Virus record (IMG/VR): IMGVR_UViG_3300042293_000555
Coordinates: 1-64,000 of that record
DNA from: a virus
Length of the DNA stretch: 64,000 bases
Direction: 5' to 3' (one strand)
Shown here in pieces: positions 31,568-40,064 of the stretch (its first letter is position 1; each line of letters begins with the position of its first letter). The position numbers were made by a program, and so were the translations under genes. The notes below the pieces were generated by a model. It was not told the origin of the DNA. It saw only the letters and a program-made list of their open reading frames with translations, and ran no database searches.

Positions 31568-31861
31568 ATGTCACAAATCAAAGTTTCCGAGATTTTAAAT
31601 GATCTTACCAATGGTCTTACAAGAGAAGACATCAAAAAGAAGTACAACATGTCAACTGCTCAATTGAAAGCAGTATTTGCTCATCCTAAGTTGAAAGGTA
31701 GAAAGACTAAGAAAGCTGAAGAGCCTATTAATCTTATTGATGACCTTGATACTGCTGAAATTGCAACACCTACAGTTGCAGTAACTGTAACTACAATTGA
31801 AGAACCAGTTGAAGAAGTAGAAAGTATTACACCTGCAACTCTTGATGATCAGTTTGTATAA
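31568..31861 (+). CDS. HTH-headed small protein
   Basis: A 97-residue protein. Residues 5-45 form a helix-turn-helix-like unit (VSEILNDLTNGLTREDIKKK, then YNMSTAQLKAVFAH). The rest is an acidic, Thr/Val/Glu-rich disordered tail ending TPATLDDQFV. Acidic tails ending in a hydrophobic/aromatic tip are typical of proteins that recruit partners at forks. It precedes the presumed single-strand binding protein gene and is followed by a terminator. Confidence 0.62.
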   Translation: MSQIKVSEILNDLTNGLTREDIKKKYNMSTAQLKAVFAHPKLKGRKTKKAEEPINLIDDLDTAEIATPTVAVTVTTIEEPVEEVESITPATLDDQFV

Positions 31862-31873
31862 GGTAAAGTTAAT

Positions 31874-31902
31874 GGAGAGGAAGTAATTCCTCTCCTTTGT
31901 TA
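31874..31902 (+). terminator. Terminator-like hairpin after the HTH gene
   Basis: GGAGAGGAA/TTCCTCTCC around GTAA, followed by TTTGTT. The T-run is short, so it may only attenuate. Confidence 0.65.
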
Positions 31903-31932
31903 TTCATTCATTCACTAAATTATATATTAAAA

Positions 31933-32712
31933 ATGAGTTACGGGTATAACAATGATGAAAAAGCATCTTCAAGTTTGAATTTTGGTCTAAATCAAAAAGC
32001 AGTAATGACCAAATTTGAATTTAACCCCAATGGTGGTAAAGAAGGTGCAGCACAGGAATGTCTTGATATTATCTTTGAGTTTCCTAATGGAACTACAAAG
32101 AATTACAGACAATTTCCAATTACAAAAGCTAAATCTAAAGATGGTAATGACATCACAGACCCAAGAGCTAAGGAAATGATTGCAGCATTCAATGAGTTTA
32201 ACTCAAAGATTACTCAGATTATGAAATGTTTTGTAACAGAAGAAGAAGTTAAACAAGGTTTAAGTACTGTATCTAATTTCAAATCTTTTTGTCAAGCATT
32301 GACTAATCTTCTTCCTTCTAATTGGAAAGAAATGTCTATTGATATTTTCTGTCAATATCAGTGGCAACCAAAAGGAGATTATGATGCTAAATTTGTAGAA
32401 ATAGCATCTAATGTCAAACAGGGTAAAGTATTTACAGCAGGTGTTGAAGGTTATTTTGATGCTGTTACTATAGATACTGAAACTAAAATTGCTACTTACA
32501 AAGGACAAGAATATCCTATTGTAGTAGAATTTAAGAAAGCTTCATTTACTATCAATGAAAGAGCTTATTCAGTTGCTGAACAAACAGGTTTAATTTATAT
32601 CGAAGATGAAAGTGGAGATCTCCATCCAATTTCAAGAACTGCATGGTTCATGAAAAGTAATTGGGCAAAGGCAGTAAATGGTGATACACCTATTCAATCA
32701 TCTTGGGAATAA
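31933..32712 (+). CDS. Putative single-strand DNA-binding / replication protein
   Basis: About 259 residues from the ATG at 31933 (MSYGYNNDEKASSSLNFGLN); a longer upstream frame would include the terminator. The segment VMTKFEFNPNGGKEGAAQEC and later beta-strand pattern resemble phage proteins that coat DNA at the fork. It sits between Sak4-like ATPase and primase, where single-strand binding proteins are often encoded. There is no OB-fold signature I can point to with certainty, so the function is inferred. Confidence 0.55.
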   Translation: MSYGYNNDEKASSSLNFGLNQKAVMTKFEFNPNGGKEGAAQECLDIIFEFPNGTTKNYRQFPITKAKSKDGNDITDPRAKEMIAAFNEFNSKITQIMKCFVTEEEVKQGLSTVSNFKSFCQALTNLLPSNWKEMSIDIFCQYQWQPKGDYDAKFVEIASNVKQGKVFTAGVEGYFDAVTIDTETKIATYKGQEYPIVVEFKKASFTINERAYSVAEQTGLIYIEDESGDLHPISRTAWFMKSNWAKAVNGDTPIQSSWE

Positions 32713-32721
32713 ATTAAAACT

Positions 32722-33693
32722 ATGTACGGCTATCATACAGATATAACTAATACTAACATTGATGAGTTCTTTAATAGAATAAATCAAGAAGAAGTCTTCA
32801 AACACTTGTTTGGAGATTTTGAAATTGGTACTTATATTACATCTCCTTTTAGAGATGATGGTAGTCCTGGATGTTGGATACAATGGAGTGGTAAAAAACT
32901 ATATTTTACTGATTTTGCTTCAAATTGTGGCAGAGTTAATTTAGATGCTTTAGGTATAATTCAAAAGAAATATAATCTATCTGTTCGGAAAGCGATGGAC
33001 TTTATATTATCTTTTGACTTTACTAAAGAACCTGAATATCCTAAGTTTTCTCCCACTTCTATTGTATCTTCATCTAATAATTCTATTTTAGAATTTTGTC
33101 CAAAACCATTTGATGAGTATCATAAACTGTATTGGTCACAGTATGAGATAACTTCTACTCAACTTATCTTAGATAACATATTTGCTACTAAATGGTATAA
33201 GGTAAACAATCACACATTTAACCCTTATCCTGTAGAAACTACTTACACTATTAGTTATTCTACCAGCATAAAAATATGTAGACCAAAGGCTACATCTCAC
33301 AAATGGACAACAAATGCTACCAAAGATGTAATAGGTGGCACAAGATCTCTTCCATTCTTAGGTAAAAATCTTATAATTACCAAGTCGTACAAAGATTGGA
33401 GAGTACTTACAAATTTAGGATTTCATACAATGTATTTTCAAAATGAAGGTATGTTTCCTACAATGGAAAATCTTTACATTTACTTAGAAGCATTTGACAA
33501 TGTATACATCTTATTTGATAATGATGCAGCAGGTGTTAATGCTTCTTCTAAATTAAAAACTTACATAAATGATTCATTTACAGGTAAAGTAGAATCACTA
33601 CTATTACCTACAAAATCTAAAGACCCTGCTGATGCAATAAAAGCAGGTGAAAAACAAAAATTAATTTCATTTCTAAATCCGTTATTACAATGA
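32722..33693 (+). CDS. DnaG-type primase
   Basis: A 323-residue primase. The N-terminus has TYITSPFRDDGSPGCWIQWS and KKLYFTDFASNCG, the strand pattern of the DnaG zinc-ribbon region but with most zinc cysteines lost. The Toprim core is VYILFDNDAAGVNASSKL with D266 and D268 as metal ligands. It is shorter than host DnaG and lacks the C-terminal helicase-interaction domain. Its last four bases overlap the start of the beta-grasp-like gene. Confidence 0.85.
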   Translation: MYGYHTDITNTNIDEFFNRINQEEVFKHLFGDFEIGTYITSPFRDDGSPGCWIQWSGKKLYFTDFASNCGRVNLDALGIIQKKYNLSVRKAMDFILSFDFTKEPEYPKFSPTSIVSSSNNSILEFCPKPFDEYHKLYWSQYEITSTQLILDNIFATKWYKVNNHTFNPYPVETTYTISYSTSIKICRPKATSHKWTTNATKDVIGGTRSLPFLGKNLIITKSYKDWRVLTNLGFHTMYFQNEGMFPTMENLYIYLEAFDNVYILFDNDAAGVNASSKLKTYINDSFTGKVESLLLPTKSKDPADAIKAGEKQKLISFLNPLLQ

Positions 33694-34397
33694 GAAAAGT
33701 TAAAGTTTATTCAACAGTATCAGGTTTAAGACAATTTGATTCATCAGCAACTATTTGGGGAGAACTCAAATACGAGTTACAAAATGAAGGTTATTCATTT
33801 TCTAATATGACAGTTACTGAAAACAAAAGAAACAGTACCTTAATGTTAGATGAAGCAGAATTACCTGAAGAAGATTTTGTACTAATGCTTACACCACAGA
33901 AAACTAAAAGTGGTGCAATGAGTTATGGTGAAATCAGAGCACAGATTAAAGAAGCTTTTATGTCTTATGGAACAGCTGCTGCTACACACTTTAATGAAGG
34001 AAAGAACTATACCAATAAATCTAAAGATGAGTTAGAATTTCTTTTAAATTCTTGGTTAAAGAAAATACCTACAAGTAAACAAGTTGTACTACCTAAAGCA
34101 GAAGTATCTCCTGCACCTATTAAGGTAGATACCAGTTATACAGAAGACTTAGAAGATGATGAAGATGACTACGAAGATAATGAAGAAGATGAAGATTCTG
34201 ATGAAGTAGCAGAAGTTATTGAAGCTATTTCTAACCTTAACTGGAATGGAAGATATGATGACTTTAACCTTGCTATTGCTCTAATTAGAGGTGAGAAATC
34301 TGCTAAGAATCTAACTTCATATAATGTAGCATCTGTAAAAATTACTACATCTGAAGAAGATGCTTGGATTGCTAAGATGAGAAATAAAGGGTTATAA
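33690..34397 (+). CDS. Ubiquitin-like (beta-grasp) candidate with acidic linker
   Basis: A 235-residue protein. Residues 1-75 have the beta-grasp order: strand VKVYSTVSG, helix TIWGELKYELQNEG, strands SNMTVTE and STLMLDEAELPEEDFVLMLT, then PQKTKSGA, similar to small Ub-like proteins of bacterial conjugation operons (PRTRC protein C type). A helical part, an Asp/Glu-rich linker (EDLEDDEDDYEDNEEDEDSD) and a C-terminal helical domain ending RNKGL follow. There is no terminal di-glycine. It is followed by E2-like, JAB and E1-like genes, which is the main reason for the call. Confidence 0.5.
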   Translation: MRKVKVYSTVSGLRQFDSSATIWGELKYELQNEGYSFSNMTVTENKRNSTLMLDEAELPEEDFVLMLTPQKTKSGAMSYGEIRAQIKEAFMSYGTAAATHFNEGKNYTNKSKDELEFLLNSWLKKIPTSKQVVLPKAEVSPAPIKVDTSYTEDLEDDEDDYEDNEEDEDSDEVAEVIEAISNLNWNGRYDDFNLAIALIRGEKSAKNLTSYNVASVKITTSEEDAWIAKMRNKGL

Positions 34398-34417
34398 ATT
34401 GTTGCTTGCTCATTTTT

Positions 34418-34455
34418 AGAAGACTGTTATGTAATGTAGCAGTCTTCTTTTTTTA
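34418..34455 (+). terminator. Terminator between beta-grasp and E2-like genes
   Basis: AGAAGACTG/CAGTCTTCT (34418-34426 with 34440-34448) followed by an A-free T7 tract. It implies that the downstream E2/JAB/E1 genes are reached by read-through or by an unseen promoter. Confidence 0.85.
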
Positions 34456-34474
34456 TTTAACTAATTCTAAAATT

Positions 34475-35734
34475 ATGATAAACGTAGGACATCTAATTCT
34501 TAGAGCATTTAAACAAAGAACTTTAGATAACATTTCAAAATTTTATAAACCTGTAGAAAATATTATAACTGAAAGATTTAGAAAAGTAAATTTAACACCT
34601 ATTTTTCCTTTCTATAATCAAGTAAAACAAGGTTTAGATGCTTGGGGTGGTGAATATGAGTTGACTTTAAATTATGAAATAAAGTCAATAGCTATAAATG
34701 ATGTAAATACTTTTCTTCATTATTGTCACAATAAGAAAAAGCATCATTTCAGTTATCCTTTGTATGACATTGTAAATTCAATTAACCTTAATGGTACTTT
34801 TACTAATAGTTTTATATTCTATAATCCAATACTACAAATTACATTACATTATCCTGAAGTAAAAATTGAAAATGAGAATAAGGAATTTCTAAATTTAAGA
34901 AATTTCTTTGTCAGATTTAATATTAGTCTTGATGGTAATGTTAGTGAGTTAACAGGTAATAAAACTACCTATACAACTGCTGAATATGATAAAAGATATA
35001 TTCATTCTCATTTACATACTCTTAGTACAAATTATAAATTAAAATTTGATAATTTTTGTTTGGGTACAGGACAACCTATATCTTTTGCTAAGATAATGCT
35101 TGAAGAAGTAATTAAATCTAAACAAGGTATTAATGATGCTATAAACTATTATTGTCAAAATATAAATGTAGTAGTTAATACTGAAAGTCTTGCTGGAACA
35201 CCTTATATCAGATTAAGTGGAGTATCAAATAATTATGTAGATTTTAATTCAAGTGATGTAAGTGTTTTATGTAGTTCTGTGTTTGATTATCTTAGTAAAA
35301 TGGATTTAAGTAAAATTAAATCTGATCTTTTTAAAATTGGTGCAGTAAGAGTAGTTAATAAAGATGTCAAACTTACTGATAAAGCAGATGTAGTATTGTT
35401 TATAGATCCTGTTTTATATGATTTTGATAAAGTAAAGTCTATACTTAATATTTCAAAATTTATATCTGTTAAATACAATGGTGTAGATGTTAAACTGTAC
35501 GAAGTTTCATCTGCAACATCTATTGTTGAACCTATTTTTATAAGGTTTAATGGTAAAAAGTTTTATTTTACAATAGATAATCCAGCTATTTATTCACCTG
35601 AAAAGTTACAAATAACTTTTTCACAACCATTTAAAAAATATGTTAGACAATTTATCAAAACTCTCTACTTATCAGCAGCAATTGTTGAACGAGAAACCAT
35701 TAAAGAAAGTACAATTGCCTTTCCTGAACCTTAA
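34475..35734 (+). CDS. E2-like protein of the ubiquitin-like cassette
   Basis: About 419 residues from the ATG at 34475, which lies after the terminator; a longer frame would start before it. Residues 175-200 read RYIHSHLHTLS then FDNFCLGTGQPIS: the IHxH...CLG pattern of bacterial E2-like folds (as in PRTRC protein B), with His177/179/181 and Cys195 as the candidate active site. A helix (FAKIMLEEVIKSKQGINDAI) follows as expected. The C-terminal 200 residues are beta-rich and unassigned. It would receive the activated Ub-like protein from the E1-like partner two genes downstream. Confidence 0.55.
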   Translation: MINVGHLILRAFKQRTLDNISKFYKPVENIITERFRKVNLTPIFPFYNQVKQGLDAWGGEYELTLNYEIKSIAINDVNTFLHYCHNKKKHHFSYPLYDIVNSINLNGTFTNSFIFYNPILQITLHYPEVKIENENKEFLNLRNFFVRFNISLDGNVSELTGNKTTYTTAEYDKRYIHSHLHTLSTNYKLKFDNFCLGTGQPISFAKIMLEEVIKSKQGINDAINYYCQNINVVVNTESLAGTPYIRLSGVSNNYVDFNSSDVSVLCSSVFDYLSKMDLSKIKSDLFKIGAVRVVNKDVKLTDKADVVLFIDPVLYDFDKVKSILNISKFISVKYNGVDVKLYEVSSATSIVEPIFIRFNGKKFYFTIDNPAIYSPEKLQITFSQPFKKYVRQFIKTLYLSAAIVERETIKESTIAFPEP

Positions 35735-36788
35735 TGGACAACCAAAAGTTATTTTATCTAATCTTTTATGGGAAAAAATGCAGTTTTTGTGTAACCATAT
35801 TAGTACTGTAGAGTGGAGTGGATGTATATTTTATGAAATTCATGGTGCATTAGATAAACCTGAAGAGTTACAAATCTTTGTACATGATATGATTCCTTTA
35901 GATAAAGGTACAACAGGATTTACAGAGTATAATTTTGATGGAAGAGTTATTGCATATATGACTGAAATGGAATATTTTGAATACAGGATAGGACATTTAC
36001 ATTCTCATCACAGTATGAAAACATTTTTCTCAGGCACTGATTTGGAAGAAGTAAATGAAAACTCTGAACACATTAAACCTTATCTCAGTATTATCATCAA
36101 TAATGCTTATGATTTTTCTTGTAAGTTAGCATTCAGGTTAAAAGTACTTAATCCTACTATCTATGAATATCAGGAGATTGATAATGTACCTAAACAACTT
36201 GTGATACAACAATCTGATGAGTATGTTGCTAATTATGATTGTTTAGTAATCACACCAAAGAAAGAATTTAGTGTAAATCCTTCTTTCTTAGCTCAGTTTA
36301 ATGAGATAATGAAACCAAAACCATCTAAATTTCCTACTTATATAGCTAATACTAAACCTATTGGGTTTAAAAGTGATCAACTTGAATTTGAATTTGATGA
36401 TTTCTTTGGTTCACTTGATTCTCCAACATCAGATAGGAAAGGTATTGATGAAGTGTCTGATAGTGGAATTACATTAGCAGAGTTTGAGAAATTCTATTGT
36501 TATTTACTTAGGTTAGGGTTAGATGTACCAGGAGATACTATGGAAAAAGTATTGGAAGATTTAGATGAATCAGCAAGAGCTGAAGATTTTAATTTAGAAC
36601 AGTTTGCATATAATCTAAAGAAAGATTTTCCTAAGAATTTTAAGAAGTTTTGGAATGTAAAAATATTAACTAAAAGAGAAGAAGCAAGTGAGTGGGAAGA
36701 ATTTACTGATGAACTTATGTTTGCATCAGATGAATTTCCAATCTTAGATTCTCTTTTGGAACTCTTAATGTCACCAAATCATGAGTAG
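35640..36788 (+). CDS. JAB/JAMM metalloprotease of the ubiquitin-like cassette
   Basis: A 382-residue protein with a complete JAMM motif: H121-S-H123, seven residues, S131-G-T-D134 (sequence HSHHSMKTFFSGTD). The N-terminal strand ISTVEWSGCIFYEIHG carries the expected upstream Glu. The fold ends near residue 170; the remaining 200 residues include an acidic segment and helices. JAMM proteases of this kind cut isopeptide or C-terminal bonds of Ub-like proteins. The start overlaps the E2-like gene by 95 bases in another frame and the end overlaps the E1-like gene by eight bases. Confidence 0.8.
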   Translation: MLDNLSKLSTYQQQLLNEKPLKKVQLPFLNLNGQPKVILSNLLWEKMQFLCNHISTVEWSGCIFYEIHGALDKPEELQIFVHDMIPLDKGTTGFTEYNFDGRVIAYMTEMEYFEYRIGHLHSHHSMKTFFSGTDLEEVNENSEHIKPYLSIIINNAYDFSCKLAFRLKVLNPTIYEYQEIDNVPKQLVIQQSDEYVANYDCLVITPKKEFSVNPSFLAQFNEIMKPKPSKFPTYIANTKPIGFKSDQLEFEFDDFFGSLDSPTSDRKGIDEVSDSGITLAEFEKFYCYLLRLGLDVPGDTMEKVLEDLDESARAEDFNLEQFAYNLKKDFPKNFKKFWNVKILTKREEASEWEEFTDELMFASDEFPILDSLLELLMSPNHE

Positions 36789-37515
36789 AGAAAGATATCA
36801 AGATGCATTATGGTATAATAAACCTGTAAGAATATTAATTTTTGGAGCAGGTGGAATTGGCTCTTGGAGTTCATTCTTTCTAACAAGAGCAGGTTTTGAT
36901 GTTAGAATTTTTGACTTTGATAGAGTTGAAGAACATAATCTTGGTGGACAAATGTTTCTACATCAAGATATTGGAAAGTTAAAAATTGATGCTGTAAATA
37001 ATGTTGCCAGGTTATTTAACAATGATGATTATATGTTTAGGGGAATGAACTTTAAAGTAGGTTCTAATTTCTCTTTTAATGATAGAGGTGGATTCTATGA
37101 ATACAATCCAAGAATAGCCACTATTGTCATCAGTGCTTTTGATAATATGGAAGCAAGAAAAAATCTATTTACAGCATTTACAGCAGCAAATAATACTACA
37201 CCAATGTGGTTTATTGATGGTAGATTATTGATGGAGCAAATGAGAATTTACTGTATCAACAAATCTCATCAAAAATCTATCATAGATTACATTGATGCTC
37301 ACTTGTTTGATGATTCTGAAGTTGAAGAATTACCTTGTACAATGAAACAGGTTGGACATGGTGCAGCTATGATTGCTACTCACATTACAGGATTTGTTAC
37401 TAACATTGTTTCCAATGAATTTGTATGGAGAGAAGAAGTGTTTCAAGTACCTTATATGTGGGATTACATTATTCCAACTAATTCTGTCACTCAAAAATTA
37501 GCAAGTGAATTATGA
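36781..37515 (+). CDS. E1-like ThiF-family adenylating enzyme
   Basis: A 244-residue ThiF/E1 domain. The nucleotide-binding loop is FGAGGIGS (21-28), followed by RIFDFDRVEEHNLGGQ (42-57), the E1 D-x-D-x-V-E-x-x-N-L segment that binds ATP and Mg. IVISAFDNMEARK (about 115) is the classic S-x-D-N-x-x-x-R strand. Cys186 in ELPCTMKQVG is the candidate thioester site. No zinc CxxC pairs are present. It should adenylate the C-terminus of a Ub-like protein. Overlaps with both neighbours show that it belongs to the same operon as the JAB gene. Confidence 0.85.
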   Translation: MSRERYQDALWYNKPVRILIFGAGGIGSWSSFFLTRAGFDVRIFDFDRVEEHNLGGQMFLHQDIGKLKIDAVNNVARLFNNDDYMFRGMNFKVGSNFSFNDRGGFYEYNPRIATIVISAFDNMEARKNLFTAFTAANNTTPMWFIDGRLLMEQMRIYCINKSHQKSIIDYIDAHLFDDSEVEELPCTMKQVGHGAAMIATHITGFVTNIVSNEFVWREEVFQVPYMWDYIIPTNSVTQKLASEL

Positions 37516-37994
37516 TAGCAGATTTGCATCCTATCTTTAAAACAGATACTAATTATCCAAGATTAAAAGGTAGAAATTCACATTCTACAACAATGTATTC
37601 TCTTCATTTTGCAAAGTTTAATTTTCATAGTAAGACATCACTGGTATTTGTAAATAAACCTATAGCAAATTTGACTAACTTAAATGAACACTTTACAAAC
37701 AATAATTACTTTTATTATTTTAGTAAAAGTAACATAATAGTTTCTAAAGGATTAATCTTGGATAGTAATACATTAGAAGTACTTGTATTTGTACACATTA
37801 AACAAAGATATAGATGTTTTGGAGAAAACTGGTCAGCAATAACATATTACAGAAATTCAAGTCTTGTAATATATGTTGCAACAGAGTTAAATGTTAAAGT
37901 TGTTGAAAAATTACTACCTTTAAGTCAATTTATAAAAATAATTTTCTTACCAAAAGAAGACTTACAAAGGTTAGTATATGAAGAACACGAATAG
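37512..37994 (+). CDS. Unknown protein at the end of the ubiquitin-like cassette
   Basis: A 160-residue protein starting MIADLHPIFKTDTNYPRLKG, four bases overlapping the E1-like gene. It is beta-rich in the middle (VHIKQRYRCFGENWSAITYY) and ends in a charged helix (IIFLPKEDLQRLVYEEHE). It contains one Cys and one Asn/Trp-rich loop but no recognised motif. Tight coupling suggests that it is a partner or substrate adaptor of the cassette. Confidence 0.55.
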   Translation: MIADLHPIFKTDTNYPRLKGRNSHSTTMYSLHFAKFNFHSKTSLVFVNKPIANLTNLNEHFTNNNYFYYFSKSNIIVSKGLILDSNTLEVLVFVHIKQRYRCFGENWSAITYYRNSSLVIYVATELNVKVVEKLLPLSQFIKIIFLPKEDLQRLVYEEHE

Positions 37995-38039
37995 AACTAA
38001 GGGGCATAATGTAAATTAGGATATTTAATATAAAATAAT

Positions 38040-38047
38040 TATATTTG
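38040..38047 (+). promoter_or_regulatory. Host-type -7 box before the homing endonuclease
   Basis: TATATTTG, a perfect TAnnTTTG followed by TAAAAA, 16 bases before the ATG at 38064. With the TATATTTG at 43906 it is one of two such boxes placed directly before a single gene in the rightward block. Confidence 0.6.
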
Positions 38048-38063
38048 TAAAAATATATTAATT

Positions 38064-38651
38064 ATGGCAAAAACTCCTAAAAACATTAAAGTTAAAACAT
38101 TTATTTATGTTTTGGCTGACCCTGACACTCTTGAAATAAAATATGTTGGTAAAACTGTTAAACCATTAAAAATTAGATTAACAGGTCATATTTATTCTTG
38201 TAAAAAAGAAAAAAATCATAGGACAAATTGGATAAAATCTATTCTTAAAAAAGGTAAAAAACCTATAATAAAAATGATAGATTATTGTACATGGGATGAA
38301 AGTCAAAAATTAGAATATGATTGGATTATTAAATTCAAGGACAAAGGATATGACCTTGTTAATTTAACAAATGGTGGTGAAGGCAATTTAGGATTAAAAC
38401 TTAGTAAAGAACGAAGAGATAATCTTATAATAGCTGTTTCTAAAAAAATTTATCAATATACTTTAAATGGAGTATTTATAAAAGAATTTAAAAATGCAGT
38501 AGATGCTGCTAAAGAATTAAATTTAAAACACTCTTCTAAAATTAATGCTGCTGCAAGAGGGGTTAGAGGTAAAGCTGCAAACTTTTTATGGTCTTATGAA
38601 AAACTTAATTTTTTAAAAAAATATAAAAATAGATATGATAAAAACAGGTAA
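38064..38651 (+). CDS. GIY-YIG homing endonuclease with NUMOD-type C-terminus
   Basis: A 195-residue protein. The GIY-YIG core appears as TFIYVLADPDTLEIKYVGKT (about 12-31), with the conserved Arg in PLKIRLTGHI and catalytic Glu in SQKLEYDWIIKF. Then comes an NxTNGGEGNLG segment, and a NUMOD1/IENR1-like repeat (IYQYTLNGVFIKEFKNAVDA) with a helix-turn-helix. It is a free-standing selfish gene inserted between the ubiquitin-like cassette and the resolvase-like gene, with its own -7 box. It overlaps the next gene by 17 bases. Confidence 0.88.
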   Translation: MAKTPKNIKVKTFIYVLADPDTLEIKYVGKTVKPLKIRLTGHIYSCKKEKNHRTNWIKSILKKGKKPIIKMIDYCTWDESQKLEYDWIIKFKDKGYDLVNLTNGGEGNLGLKLSKERRDNLIIAVSKKIYQYTLNGVFIKEFKNAVDAAKELNLKHSSKINAAARGVRGKAANFLWSYEKLNFLKKYKNRYDKNR

Positions 38652-39018
38652 TACAAACAGAACTAAAGGAAACAATGCTGAACGTCATTATGCCTCTAAA
38701 TTAAAAGAAGTATTTCCTGATTGTCTTACAAGTAGATATGCATCTAAAGCATTAGATGATGCAGGGGTTGATTTAGCAAATATTCCAATACTTGTACAGA
38801 TTAAAGCAGGAATACAAAAAGGAATGAAACCTGATGAAATCTTAAAGAATATTGAAAACAAGATTCCTAAGATGATGAGTGATTTTCCTAAAGTACTTAT
38901 ACATCATAAGCAGGGTAAACCAGGCAAGAAAAGAGATGAGTATTCTTCATTGGTAACTATGACTTTTGATGATTTTTTCACAATTATTAAATTAGCTTAT
39001 GATAATCAGAACAAGTAA
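38635..39018 (+). CDS. PD-(D/E)XK resolvase-like nuclease
   Basis: A 127-residue nuclease with an N-terminal KGNNAERHYASKL helix (Glu) and the core DDAGVDLANIPILVQIKAG, in which Asp and Q-x-K form the PD-(D/E)XK active site. Holliday junction resolvases of archaeal and phage type have this size and layout. It probably resolves branched DNA before packaging. It is followed, with a 20-base overlap, by a second nuclease of the same fold. Confidence 0.72.
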   Translation: MIKTGNTNRTKGNNAERHYASKLKEVFPDCLTSRYASKALDDAGVDLANIPILVQIKAGIQKGMKPDEILKNIENKIPKMMSDFPKVLIHHKQGKPGKKRDEYSSLVTMTFDDFFTIIKLAYDNQNK

Positions 39019-40063
39019 AGAAGAAATAGAACACTACATTGCTTCATCAGCAGTAAATCAAAGTAAGTTAAAATTATTGACAGTAAGTGCTCAAGCATTT
39101 CAAGAAGTTAAAGAACCTGAAATGTTCTTTGAAGAAAAAGAACACTTTGTTATAGGTAGAGCAGTAGATGATTGGATTACTCAAGGTGATGAGTATTTTA
39201 TTACACATTATCATTTAGGTGCTACAAGTAAACCATCAGATGTAATAATGTCTATTATTCAACAAACTTTTGCTACAAGAACTGTAGATGATTGGTTTGA
39301 ACAAAACTTATTACCTGCTATTGAAGCACATAATTATCAACCTAATTGGAAACCTGATACTAAGATTGCTAAAGTCAGTACTGAAGGTGAAAGATATTGG
39401 AAAGAATTATTGTATAGTCAAGGTAAAACTGTATTGAGTGTTGAGCAGTATACTAAGGTACAAAATATAGTATCTGAACTTTTTAATAACAGGTTTACTG
39501 AATCTTATTTTAGAAGTTCTGCTCAAAAACACATTTACTATCAACTACCTATTTATTTTGAACTCAATAATGTTCAATGTAAAGCTCTATTAGATATGGT
39601 TATTGTAAATCATGTTGAAAAAGAAATTACATTAATTGACATTAAAACTATTGGTGACTATACTAAAAACTTTGATTATCAATGTCTTAGAAGAAGATAT
39701 GATATTCAAATAGCTTGGTATATGAAAGCAATTCTACATTGGGCAAAAATAAATCACTTTGGTGATTACAATCTTAATTTTCCAAAATTCATTGTTGCAT
39801 CTTCTACTAAAGTTTGTGATTCTATAGTATTTAATTGTACACCATCTTTCTTAAATGTTGGAGCATTTGGTACTCTTAAATATCAGGATTATAAGGTTAA
39901 TGCTGAAGAAGAAGAAATGCAGTTTGTAGAATCTACAATGTATGGTTATACCCAATTACTTGAAATGTACAAGTGGCATGAAGAAAATGGTTGGAACTAT
40001 GATTATGAAATTGAAATGAAGAAAGGTGAATTTACAATTGACTCAAGTTTTAAAAGACAGTAA
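38999..40063 (+). CDS. PD-(D/E)XK exonuclease (Cas4/RecB/YqaJ type)
   Basis: A 354-residue nuclease. FVIGRAVDDWITQGDE (about 49-64) carries the GxxxD entry motif, CKALLDMVIVNHVEKEITLI then DIKTI is the D-x-n-D-x-K core (about 199-226), and YDIQIAWYMKAI is the QxxxY motif of RecB-family exonucleases. It likely produces single strands for the Sak4-like annealing protein. It overlaps the resolvase-like gene and is two bases from the next gene. Confidence 0.82.
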   Translation: MIIRTSKEEIEHYIASSAVNQSKLKLLTVSAQAFQEVKEPEMFFEEKEHFVIGRAVDDWITQGDEYFITHYHLGATSKPSDVIMSIIQQTFATRTVDDWFEQNLLPAIEAHNYQPNWKPDTKIAKVSTEGERYWKELLYSQGKTVLSVEQYTKVQNIVSELFNNRFTESYFRSSAQKHIYYQLPIYFELNNVQCKALLDMVIVNHVEKEITLIDIKTIGDYTKNFDYQCLRRRYDIQIAWYMKAILHWAKINHFGDYNLNFPKFIVASSTKVCDSIVFNCTPSFLNVGAFGTLKYQDYKVNAEEEEMQFVESTMYGYTQLLEMYKWHEENGWNYDYEIEMKKGEFTIDSSFKRQ

Positions 40064-40064
40064 T

